Shown here piece by piece: positions 46,901 through 56,282 of a stretch of DNA of 64,000 nucleotides; within the stretch, counting starts at the first letter, position 1; the number at the start of each line of letters is the position of its first letter. The translations under genes were made by a program, and so were the position numbers. Source of the DNA: Thalassia testudinum. Lineage: Eukaryota > Streptophyta > Magnoliopsida > Alismatales > Hydrocharitaceae. The stretch is taken from contig JAZHRO010000002.1 in the NCBI GenBank assembly GCA_037157565.1, positions 75,008,001 through 75,072,000 of the forward strand, read 5' to 3'. The notes below the pieces were generated by a model. It was not told the DNA's origin and ran no database searches. It saw only the letters and a list, made by a program, of their open reading frames with translations.

Positions 46901-49697
46901 TGTTACGACCCGGTTCACGAATCCCTACAGGACATGAGACCGGACCGACTCGACGGATCCCAAGACCCAATCGTCCAACGAGAAAGTAGCCAAAAAGCAG
47001 GAAAGTAAACCACATTCACTATGCTAAGCAACTAACAGTAACAAAAGTACAGCAGTAAAGATATAAAACTACTACAGTACACACCACCACAACAATATAA
47101 AGTAAACGGGTACAGGAATATAAAGTACAAAATGTCACAGTATAGAGGTGCAAGAACTACTCACTACAACTGAGAAAGGAGTACAACAGAAAGCTACTAC
47201 TACTGGGCTCTACTGAGCCCAACACCCTCTGCAGCCGTAGGCTTTAGCTGCTCAACACCTGGACCTGAAAAGGGGTTATGAGTACAAAATGTCAGCGAAT
47301 GCTGAGTAGAGTGGGAACCAACTAACTAAAGCAGGAAAGGTGGACAGGTAGCTATTGTTTTTCAATTTCTTTCTTTCTTTAACTAATTATTCTTTCTTTC
47401 ACCACTTGGTTTATTTATCAGGTCTCTTTCTTGATCTCGAATGTTTCTCATGGGAACTATCTTGATTGCAGTCTTTTCAGAAGAGTAGAAGTCGCATGTG
47501 GTGCTCTCCTGGCTGGGAGAGTCCCCTGTGGTGGTCTTACACCCAGTCAACCACCCCAAGGTCACGGACAGACGTAACGGTGACTATGGCATGCGTGATA
47601 AACGCATGGGTAGCTACCCCGCATTAGCACGCGGTCAGTCATTTCCGTTAGCGGGTGCACCTAAAGCACAGCACGGAACCAGTATAGGGCATAACCCTCT
47701 CAGTAACAGGGATCTAGGCCCTAAGAACCAAACAGGGGTCTCGCCCCTCCAATGTCCGCGCACCCTTGCCTGACTACCTTGGTTTGCCCAGTGGGCCTAA
47801 CAAGTCAGTGTAGGGTGGCTAGCTGAACCTCGGGCCCCGTGGGGTGGCTAGCTCTCTCCCTACACTAGTAGCTCTCCCTGGTACTGTGTACGTGAGGGTC
47901 AAGAAGTCAGTATAGAGTGGCTAATCCTAACCCCGGGTCCCGACCCAAGGGCGGCTAGCTCCGCTCTGCACTAAACAGGGGGGATAGTCACTCTCCTTGG
48001 TACTCCGTACTCAAGGGCCAGCTCACTTCCCCACTCACATTTCCAGTTTCATTCCATTTATTTCCAGGAACTTTACTCCTAATTCCCCGTAGGGTTCATG
48101 CTCATATTCCTCATGTCATTCCATACCAGGTTTCATCATTTCTATTCTCATTCTCAAGTTATATACATGCAATTTGTAATTCTATCGTTTACATTTCTAT
48201 ATTCAATTTATTCACAGATAGCTCATGTTTCCAACATTCACATTTCAATTTTCAAATTATATACATGCAGCTCATATTATGTGTGCGTCAGGAAAATTAC
48301 ATTCAACAATTAACTAGCACAAGTACTACATATTTCGTAGGCAACTGTTATTCATTTACAGGTATTTGTTATCATTCTATCTACTCATTCAAGATTGCAA
48401 TCCATTCATTCAATACAGACATTCCAGTATTTCTAGTCCTAGGATTCATGCCACATCCTATGTTCTAATCATTCATTTCACACATGCATTTAGGTTTTAA
48501 TTAAATTAAGGGGAAGCCACTCTACCAGTAAACCCATGAGTAATGGGGGCTTGAATGGCTGGCTCACGTGCCTCAGCAAGCCCCGAACCCGCAACGGAAA
48601 TCAGTCCTATCACAAGGATCAATCACAAGAGAATACTCAGAATAGTATAGAAAGCCTTCTAGCAAATAGAGGAATTCATACGGGAAACATCGGTATCTTA
48701 ATTGCGGAAATCGGACCTCAAATGGACCCTAAACGGGTCAAAAATAGTGTTTCTAACTCAAATCAGACGTTTGGAACAACTTCCAGACGTCTTAAAAGTG
48801 CCCAGTGCCATACCTCAAGTCCTGCGCTACTCCTCATACGTCCAGGAACTCCGCAGGACCGTCTGGACCCAGTTCCAGATGTCCGACCACCTCTCCGGAC
48901 ATCTGGAAACACTTCCCGTCGTCTGGTGCCTTGCCCAGTCGTCTGAAGTGCGTGGGAGGGCGTGTCCCGCACCTTCCCGAAGCAACTCTTTCGTGAATCA
49001 ACCAAATCTCCTAAAAAAGGCATGCAACCGTGCCTCGGTGGAGCGGCCTACATGGCCGTATCCGCAAAGAAGACGTACCTCCGTGAAGTCTACTCCTCAG
49101 TTGTCTGGAACCTCCTCCGGATGTCGGCTACGATGTCTAGACGTCGCTCCAGACGTCTGATTTTGGGAAAAGCCTAGAACCAGAACCTGCTTTCGCCCTC
49201 TTGCGCCGCGCCCTCTCGCCTGCTGCTTCGGCTGCAGCAGTGTCGGGGAGGACCTCCCTGACGCACTCCTCTGCCTTGCGCACACGTCACTCTGACCGTG
49301 AGCTCACCGGCGAGCTCCCACGCGAGCTCGCAAGCTTTCTCTCCTCTCCTTCTCATGTTGCTCCTCCTCTCCTCTTATGCTGCTCCTTCTCTTCGCCGTT
49401 CTCGCTCTGCTGCTCTCGTTGGAGGGAGGAAAGTGGCTGGGAAGTGGGGGTGGAATGAGGGAGAGGAGGGGGCCTTATATAAGGGTGTGGGCTTAGGGTT
49501 TCGTCAGGGGCAGAAGGAGAGAGAAGAAGAAGAAAAATGAGGGGAGCGTACTATCTGCACGCAGCACACGTGCAGATGCGAGCTCGTACTCAAAATTTTT
49601 GATTTCCAGACGTTTGGGAAGATGTCCAGACGTTTGATAAGACGTCTGACCCACATTCCAGACCTCTTAAAAGGCTCAAATAGCACAGGTCTTAACA
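46901..49697 (-). mobile_element. 5' LTR of D (right)
   Basis: It starts TGTTACGACCCGG and ends CAGGTCTTAACA. It differs from the left LTR at several percent of sites. TTATATAA lies at 49475-49482. ACGTC arrays: 48768-48943; 49102-49157 with interleaved registers 49102/49122/49142 and 49134/49154; and 49611-49666 with registers 49611/49631 and 49623/49643/49663. Confidence 0.93.
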
Positions 49698-49702
49698 CAG
49701 AC

Positions 49703-51213
49703 CCGACGCCCTCGCTATCCCCCTTCGTCCACTAACGCCCTAACTAAGTTCCCTGTCCCCTTTATTTTCTTCCCCTCTCTTTATTTCCCAAAATCCACCA
49801 CTGACGCCCGTCGCACCTTCATCACCTCCATCTCCGGCCACCACCTCCGGCGAGGCCATCTCACCTCCACAGGCCACCAAAACACTCGCCGACCCTCGCT
49901 ACACCTTCACCACACCTCACTGAGCACTTCCCCTCACTTTATTCACCACGCCACTCACCCAAATCACCCCCCGAACACACCCACTCACTCACACACAGTG
50001 TGACCTAGGTACGCACTCACAGGCACCCACATGCCACGCCACCACCCCCAGCACATTCGCCATGCTTCGACGATCCTCCCTGAGCATTTTAACGTGGTCA
50101 TGAGGCCATTCTACTGATTTCGGGTTACAGGCCCCATCCGCCATTGGCAAGCAAGCTTGAAGCTTGCTTGAGGTTGCTCTAAGCCTTGCTGTCCCAGACT
50201 GACACTCGTAGGACGCACGGAAGACTCTTACTCACGATCCCAGGCCTTCAATTCTAGTCGAAAGCCTTAGCAGCTGCTGCAATTGGAAGCATCATCCCTG
50301 CTGCAGGAATGCAAGAAGAGGGGGAGCAGATAGTTCCACCTCGGAAACAAAGAGGTGCCTGCACCTGAATAAATTGCAAAAGTGTTGTAAGCTATTCGCC
50401 TTAGTACCACGGGGTGAGGTCCCTCTCACCCACACCTGGTCTCCCTCGCGACACCTCACCAGCGGACCTGGCTGATCCGACTAGATAACCCGAATACCTG
50501 TGTGGCTCTAAGAGAGCGGATCCTAAGAGGGAAAGAGAAGAGAGTCGTGTGGGTAGGGGTAGGGTTTTGCTACAGGGATCTTTGGCCGACACTTAGTAGA
50601 TTCTGAAGGAGAAGAGGAGGCTAGGGTCGAAGGTAGAAGGAAGAGAAGGAAGAAGAGAAGGCTCGCAAAGAAAGAAGAAGGAAGAAGAAGAAGAGGCCAA
50701 TGACAGAAGCTGAAGAAGAGAAGGAAGAAGAGAAGGCTCTCGCAGGGTTGAAGGTAGAGAAAGAAGAAGAAGAGGAAGCCAGAGCAGAAGAAAACCAAGG
50801 CAAAGGAAGAAGAAGAAAGGAGAAGACAGAGAAAGCAAAGGAGAAGCTGAAGAAGAAGTGAAGGCCTGAAAAGAAGAAGAGAATAGCTGAGTCAGAGAAA
50901 GAAGAAAAGACAAGGAAGAATCAGACACTTTAAGTCATCTGATTTCCAAATCAGACGACAGATCATTCCTTTCATTTCATTGCAAATACATTGAGTTCTT
51001 TGGTGATATTGTAGGAGTATCTGGTGATCTAAATCACCATTTTACTCCATATTTTTGCACATTGCTACTGCTATTATTGCAAATTCCTTTAATTCTGAAT
51101 TGTGATCTTGATTTCTAAATACCAATTTTCTCCCTGTGTTCGAACTTGGACTTATTCGAGTAATAAAAATTGTACTTGTTTGAACGCTATTTCAACTATA
51201 TTACAATGTAACA
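49703..51213 (+). mobile_element. 3' LTR of A, piece 3 of 3
   Basis: It begins after the CAGAC duplication of D and ends TTACAATGTAACA. The last 90 bp (CTCCCTGTGTTCGAAC, TTATTCGAGTAATAAA, CTTGTTTGAACG) match the reverse complement of the start of the B LTR. It includes the GA-rich tract 50523-50930, the counterpart of the CT tracts in Z and B. Frames there (50593-50928 and others) are low-complexity artefacts. Confidence 0.88.
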
Positions 51214-51218
51214 CTTTT

Positions 51219-52057
51219 TAAACACCGACTTAGCGATTGAACAGCAAGGCTTTGTACTGTTCTGTGCTGTACCTTTATGCGTACCTGCTAGTGGAAATGA
51301 CTGACTGCGTGCCAGTACGGGATAGCTACCCGCACGTTTATTACGTGTGCCGTAGTCACCACTACGTCGCGACCATGACCTCGGGTGGTTGATTGGGTGT
51401 AGGATTAGCATGGGGGACTCTCCCGGCCAGGAGAGCACCACGTGTACCTCCTACATCATGGGAAAGACTGCAATCAAGATCATTCCCATGAGGAATTGGC
51501 CAGATCAAGAAATGTTTAAGTAAATAAAGGAACAACAAATTAGTAGTACTTGGTTGAACTAAATGAAAATGATAGTCGTTTAATTGCATAAATTAATTGC
51601 TTGCCTTAATTACATGTAAATTACTAAATTACCACTCTACTCAACGTTCGCTGACTCCGAAAATTTTATAACTTTGTTCAGGTAAGGGAGTTGAGCAGCT
51701 AGCACCACTGGCTGCAGAGGGAGCTGGGCCCAATCGAGTCCAGCCTTAGCTACGTTCTTACTATTTTTCCTTAGCTCCTGTTGTAGTAGTGAGTATTTTT
51801 TTTTGTTCTATGTAATACTATTTCAGTACTTTCAGCTGTACTTTTCTCTGTCGTTGTTGTGATGGCCTGTAACTTTGATAGACCATTTCACTCTGTTTCT
51901 TTTACTATCTCTTGTTTATTTCTGCTTAGTTACATTGCATGTGTGGTTGTGATTTATTTCCTACTTTTGGTTATTTCTCGTTGGACGACTAGGTCTTGGG
52001 ATTAGTCAAGGCGAGTCGGTCTCGGGTCCTGTAGGGATTTGGGATCGGGTCGTAACA
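51219..52057 (+). mobile_element. LTR E: distal part of an old Tekay-type LTR, opposite orientation to D
   Basis: The reverse complement matches the first 800 bp of the D and G LTRs, ending GGGATCGGGTCGTAACA at 52057. Homology stops at 51214-51219, where A is inserted (CTTTT, 51214-51218, is the candidate duplication). The following bases GTCCCC do not form a primer site, so this is a 3' or solo LTR. Its other part lies left of the window. E is the oldest recognisable shell of the nest. Confidence 0.85.
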
Positions 52058-52074
52058 GTCCCCGATGCACGTAT

Positions 52075-52680
52075 CAATGTTGTAAAAGTCAGTAGTCGAT
52101 ATTCAGTCAACCAAACCACTGAATAAAGAGTATACGGTATGCGGGGGAATACTCGACCTATATATACACACACAGACTTAGAGACAGACAGACACACACA
52201 CCCATGTATATAGACACATACATATACATGATACATCAAAAAATAAAATATATCATTGCATAAAAGTAAGCTATTTTCAAGCTCACAATAATACCAACAA
52301 AACAAAAGTATTAGTTTAAAATAAAAGCACAAGTTCCAAATAAAAAACACAAGTTCAAAATAAAAGTACAAGTTCCTTTGCTTTAACCAACAAAACAACA
52401 GAAAACACATCTAAAGTCAATCGCCTGAGTAGGGAATGTGCTTTATCGGGGAGAGGGGTGTTCTGTCAGGTAGAGTTGGGGGGTGTGGGGTCGAGTGACT
52501 TTAATTTTTTTTAAAGTTTTATAACCTCTATGTAAAAATCGACTGAGTACTTGGCTGACTACACCGACTACTCAACCGAGTAGTCGGTGTGGCCGACTAT
52601 AATACTGATTATTGGTTATTCGGTCAGGTGGGGGGGTGACTACGATTACTTGGCCGAGTAGACCGATTTTTGCAACACTG
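52075..52680. mobile_element. Non-autonomous hAT-like DNA transposon, 606 bp
   Basis: It is flanked by a perfect 8-bp duplication GCACGTAT (52067-52074, 52681-52688). The ends are inverted repeats: CAATGTTGTAAAAGTC on the left and CAGTGTTGCAAAAATC read inward from the right. The 8-bp duplication and CARTGTTGYAAAA ends are typical of hAT elements. No transposase frame exists. Subterminal CCGAGTA/TACTCGG words recur, and a simple TA/CA/GACA repeat lies at 52160-52205. Confidence 0.88.
52561..52590. repeat. Perfect 13-bp inverted repeat inside the hAT element
   Basis: ACACCGACTACTC and GAGTAGTCGGTGT flank AACC. It uses the same ACTACTCGG word found near the right end, so it is probably a subterminal transposase-binding repeat arrangement. 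Confidence 0.75.
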
Positions 52681-52688
52681 GCACGTAT

Positions 52689-53253
52689 CGGAGCAGCCTT
52701 GACTCCCTAGTAGAGTAGTCTAGCTTTCTTCCCCAACGAGTTACACCAATTATTCTTCTTGCTGATATGTTTATTTCATGCATGATTTCTATTTTTAAGA
52801 AATTTGAAATCCTTGAGCATTAGAGTGCCAAATTAACCCCATATGGGGAAATATAGAAGGTAGAATGAGATTTCTAACATGAAAAGAATTACGCACCTTG
52901 AAATAGAGAGATTAAGTGAGACTCTTGCATGTAAAAGTAATATTGGATTCTAATTTGGGATAATTAGATTGTAGCACTACGATCAAAATATAAAATATCT
53001 TGCTTTCTTCATTAAATTGTAGAAATAAGTATGAAAGTTCTTTGTATTGTATCTTGATATGAATGTTGAACTAAATAAGGAATGATTCATGTATGAGAAT
53101 TATTAAACAATGAATATGTGTGTGGTAAGTAAAAGTTTGGATATAGTGGAAGTGGGATTGAATATGCATGACTAAACATAACTCTTGAAATTATGGAGTG
53201 GGCTAGTCACCCTGCGATTCTGTGATAGGCCTATTTGGCCAACCAAGTAATGA
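52689..53253. other. Unclassified AT-rich DNA between the hAT element and F
   Basis: I see no coding region and no terminal repeat. It continues after F at 61073. It may be part of the same old element as 61073-61885. Confidence 0.4.
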
Positions 53254-53258
53254 GGTAG
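53254..53258. other. Target duplication of element F, left copy
   Basis: GGTAG precedes the left LTR, and a perfect second copy lies at 61068-61072 after the right LTR. Confidence 0.93.
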
Positions 53259-53997
53259 TGTTGAACGTATCGAATCACTACGCTCACGTGTTTGGTTTTA
53301 GAAAACCTGTCGTTGTAGCTTGAAAGTGAAGAATTCATGTTCAACAAATAAAATTTATACCGAAATGAAAATTCCGGATCGAACACAGGGAGGCAGACGT
53401 TGATTTAAAAATTACGCGTTTCTTTTTATTTGTCACGAAGTAATTCAATTTAAAACTATCTAATTATTTACAATAAATATAAGAGAGAGAGAATACTACA
53501 CAGAAATCAAAATGAGATGTAGAATAAACAAAGAATTTATTATTAAGAAGATTGTTCATTACAACTAGAAAGCATAAAACAATTGCACTAGAAAGCGATA
53601 AATTTACTCTAGAAAGCATTAAAAGAATGGAGGGAGAAATGTCCTCCTCAACGATTGCTTGGAGGACGAGCAAAACTACTCTAGAAAGCAGTAAATCTAT
53701 ACTAGAAAGCAGTAAAAGAATAGGAAGAGAGAAATCCTCGTCGACGGTCGCTTGGAGGACGAGCAAGACGGAACGACGCCTGGACGAAGGAGGACGAAGT
53801 AGAATGAAGGAGGATGAAGCAGAAGAACGTGAACGAAGCAGCACGCCGTCGTCGTCGCGGGATCCACTTCCGAAGGGGGACGAAAATTTGGACTTTATCT
53901 CGCGAGAAGCATCCCGAGTGTGGGACAAGCTTCTCTTAAGCTTTGGAGAGGTAGAGAGGAGAAGGAAGGGATGAGAATTTCGTATGGAGGGGGTCTC

Positions 53998-54005
53998 CTT
54001 TTATA
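53998..54005 (-). promoter_or_regulatory. TATA box of F, left LTR
   Basis: The minus strand reads TATAAAAG followed by GAGACCCCC; the right LTR keeps it at 60048-60055. Confidence 0.65.
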
Positions 54006-54062
54006 TTTGCAAGGAGTGGGGGCAAAATTGTCATTACATCTTCAAAATAATAAATGTGGGGT

Positions 54063-54092
54063 CTTTAGTGACGGATAAATCCGTCACTAAAG
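54063..54092. repeat. Perfect 14-bp inverted repeat upstream of the F TATA box
   Basis: CTTTAGTGACGGAT and ATCCGTCACTAAAG flank AA. All 30 bases are unchanged in the right LTR (60113-60142). It lies about 58 bp upstream of the TATA box in the sense direction and carries two inverted TGACG words, a known core for plant bZIP factors. TTTAGTGACGGA also resembles ends of some plant MITEs, so it may be the relic of one. Confidence 0.8.
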
Positions 54093-54365
54093 CCCCCAAT
54101 GTGGGAGTAGCTCCCGCACCCACGCGCGCCTCCTCAGCTGCCCGCTTCTTCAACACCTATGCCCACGTACTTCAGATCTCAGCCATTCGATCGCGAGATC
54201 GGACGGCTTAAGACGCATCTTCACCCGCTCGCTGTGCGCCTGCCTGGAGTGTGCGATCGCGCGTAACGCCGTGCGTGCAATAGCGCGTGATCCCGATTGA
54301 GCGCAGACGGCCGTCCGATCAAGATCCAATGCTCGCCCACGCTCGCTCGCCTGCGCCTTCCTCCC

Positions 54366-54430
54366 CTTCGCTGCGGCTCGAACCCGCGCCCGCAGCTCGC
54401 GTAAGCGCGCTCGACCGCTGCGCTACGAGG
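54366..54430 (-). other. tRNA-like block with pol III A and B boxes in the U3 of F (left)
   Basis: On the minus strand TAGCGCAGCGG (54415-54425) fits an A box and GGTTCGAGCC (54375-54384) fits a B box; the boxes start 41 nt apart, as in a tRNA without a long variable arm. The right LTR has the same block at 60416-60480. It resembles a tRNA or a SINE head that became part of the LTR. There is no evidence that it is a working tRNA gene. Confidence 0.6.
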
Positions 54431-55029
54431 TGCGGATGGTCGAGCGGGCGCTTTTAGGCGCGGCTGACCACAGCTGTTGGATCGAGATCCAACGGTGGAG
54501 AAGGAGCGGGTGCGGGGCCTTCAGAGATTGCATGCGGCCGTTTGGGCTGCCGGGATGGCGCCATGTGGCGCCATCTTGGCCGTCCATCTTCTGAAAGTTG
54601 TAGATGGTGCCACGGATGTCGGATTGGCTTGATTTTTGCGTCATTGTGCTGCAATCGTCGATCCGAATTCATCCGTGCGGTCGGATTTGTCATTTGAGGA
54701 GCGGATTTACACCATCCTGGCCCTTGATCTTCTAGGGTTCCCCGGTCACTATCTAATGCTACGGATGCCTGATTAGGGCGATCTTGGAGTCCTTGAACTC
54801 CAATCGTCGCCCTGATCACATCCATACGGTTGGATCTTTGATCCGAGGCCCCGATAAAATGTTTGCCTTGTCCAAGCACATAAAAGGAGACAATTAACCT
54901 CCATTTTATTTAAACTACACTAAATGCAAGATGATGCATGTTATGCAATATTTATATCATGAAATGTAATCCTATGCTTAAGAACATGCATAAATAGACA
55001 TCTTAAGTAGTGTAAATGTGTTTACATCA

Positions 55030-55058
55030 TACCCCCTTGCCTATCTTTTGCTAGTCCC
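55030..55058 (-). promoter_or_regulatory. Polypurine tract of F next to its 3' LTR
   Basis: The sense strand reads GGGACTAGCAAAAGA, then TAGGCAAGGGGGTA, before TGATGTAAAC. It has one base different from the A/B/C core (GCATGG to GCAAGG). Confidence 0.85.
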
Positions 55059-56251
55059 TAGCAAAAACTATATGCTATTTATAAAAGAATTAGGTTGGAT
55101 TATTTGGACCTGAGTTATTTTCAATCATTAAGAAATTGTCTACTTAAGAACTGAACTTTCAAAGACACAACAGCACCCGAGTATCTGCCAAAATGCAGAC
55201 CACCTCAAGCCCTCACCTTATTCAAAGAAAAAATTCTTTTTCTCTTTTTCTTTTTTTCTAATTTTTTTTTTGAATTTTCAAATTTTAGGGTTTAAGAGTG
55301 GCTTTCTACGGCCATTCAACTCACCCAAGATTTGATGAGAACCTTAAGCTTTAAGAATCTTATTGTGATTGTGATAGACTTGTTGACCGGCAATTAAAAC
55401 GGACTTCGGATTTCTACGCCTCTAGGTGACCTCAAAAAGAATTCTGCCTAAAGGTGTATCTTTACAACCGGTAGCTTTCTCCCTACTTTTATTTTTTTAC
55501 GGGGTCAACACAAGGGTGAATCCAGTGTATATCTCCCCGGTTTATTCTCCTTCTCCGCTTCTTCCTAAGTGTTTTGGGAATTTTTAGTGCATTTACTGAG
55601 CTAGGTTCTGGACAACCGGTCGATGAGCTGTTACCACCGACAACTTGCCATCCATACTCGTGCAGCGAAGTGTGGCTTATTTTTTTTTTGTTATTTTCTC
55701 CTTTTCTTTTTTATTTTTTTTTCTTTCTTTTTTTTTTAAGTAAGTGGCTTCCCTGGTCTAAGATTTACCTAAAGGCAGCAAAAAAAAAGAAAGGTCCAGT
55801 GACTGGGCTCTGGACAACCTACCTATGGACTATTACCCACGATAACTTGCCAGCCATATCACCCTAGAAGGTTCATTAGCTACCCAATTTTTGTTAGATT
55901 CGCCGAACAACGAGTCAGTGCAAAGAAAGTGTGTAGATGCTTAAGACTCAAAATTCCCTCAAATCAAAGGGCGGGTTGATAAGTCGTGTACTTATCACCC
56001 AAACTTATTTATTCCAATTAAAATAAAATTCAGGTTGGCGAGAACTCGAAAAATAAATCCACATTTTAGTGGATACAAGGGCTGATTAAGTTCAAAGACC
56101 TGAAGGGTCTTTGTGTTCAAATCATAATGTAATATTTCCTAAGATTGAAAATTTTCTTAAACCCAAATTCTCTTTCCTAATTTCAATTTTTTTTTATAAA
56201 AGAAAATAAAACAAATCTAGGGAGCTGACGAATGAATTCAGAGATAAATAT
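55059..56251 (-). other. 3' non-coding region of F with a duplicated 50-bp segment
   Basis: The segments 55604-55653 and 55805-55857 share CTGGACAACC, GATGAGCTGTTACC or GGACTATTACCC, and AACTTGCCA in the same order. T-rich tracts are frequent (55230-55275, 55679-55738). The short hydrophobic frame at 55574-55867 is not supported. Confidence 0.65.
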
Positions 56252-56266
56252 CCACCCCCCATGCCT
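56252..56266 (-). promoter_or_regulatory. Second, internal polypurine tract of F
   Basis: The sense strand reads TAGGCATGGGGGGTGGA, preceded by GAGGACATTGCATTA. It lies 1.22 kb from the LTR-adjacent tract and mirrors the internal tracts of B and C. Confidence 0.65.
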
Positions 56267-56282
56267 ATCTAATGCAATGTCC

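Larger units (their letters stand above)
25587..49697 (-). mobile_element. Element D: Tekay-type chromovirus (minus), degenerate, split by B
   Basis: D has LTRs of 2762 and 2797 bp (25587-28348, 46901-49697), a tRNA-iMet primer site inside the right LTR, and minus-strand gag with zinc knuckle, protease, RT, RNase H, integrase and a C-terminal chromodomain, the Tekay/Del arrangement. B (32920-46435) lies within gag. Without B the element is about 10.6 kb. I found no clear polypurine tract next to the left LTR. Confidence 0.93.
2622..51213 (+). mobile_element. Element A: old Athila retrotransposon (plus), 5' part outside the window, heavily interrupted
   Basis: A contributes decayed protease, RT, RNase H and integrase sequence, a 3' non-coding region, a polypurine tract and a 3' LTR in three pieces. 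Insertions Z (to 2621), C (8283-25429) and D (25587-49697, itself holding B) interrupt it. Joining the three LTR pieces gives about 2.72 kb, close to the 2.63 kb of B. The LTR starts TGATGG at 7224 and ends TGTAACA at 51213, matching the ends of B in reverse. The following CTTTT (51214-51218) is the expected target duplication; its partner is off the left edge. A sits inside Tekay LTR E and is the second oldest layer of the nest. Confidence 0.85.
53259..55029 (-). mobile_element. 3' LTR of F (left)
   Basis: It starts TGTTGAACGTATCG and ends GTGTTTACATCA. It contains a TATA box, a perfect palindrome and a tRNA-like block, each listed separately. The frames at 53464-53928 and 53552-53974 recur in altered form in the right LTR and are not supported as genes. 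Confidence 0.93.

Noticed and set aside
52006..52410. 134-codon frame across LTR E and the hAT element
   Set aside because: It spans two unrelated repeats and has no domain.
53552..53974. 140-codon Ser/Lys/Arg-rich frame in the left LTR of F
   Set aside because: The homologous frame in the right LTR is interrupted (59602-59805), so it is not kept as coding sequence.
54366..54430. Functional tRNA gene
   Set aside because: Only the A and B boxes are convincing; I could not form a full cloverleaf with an acceptor stem, and the block sits in a repeated LTR.
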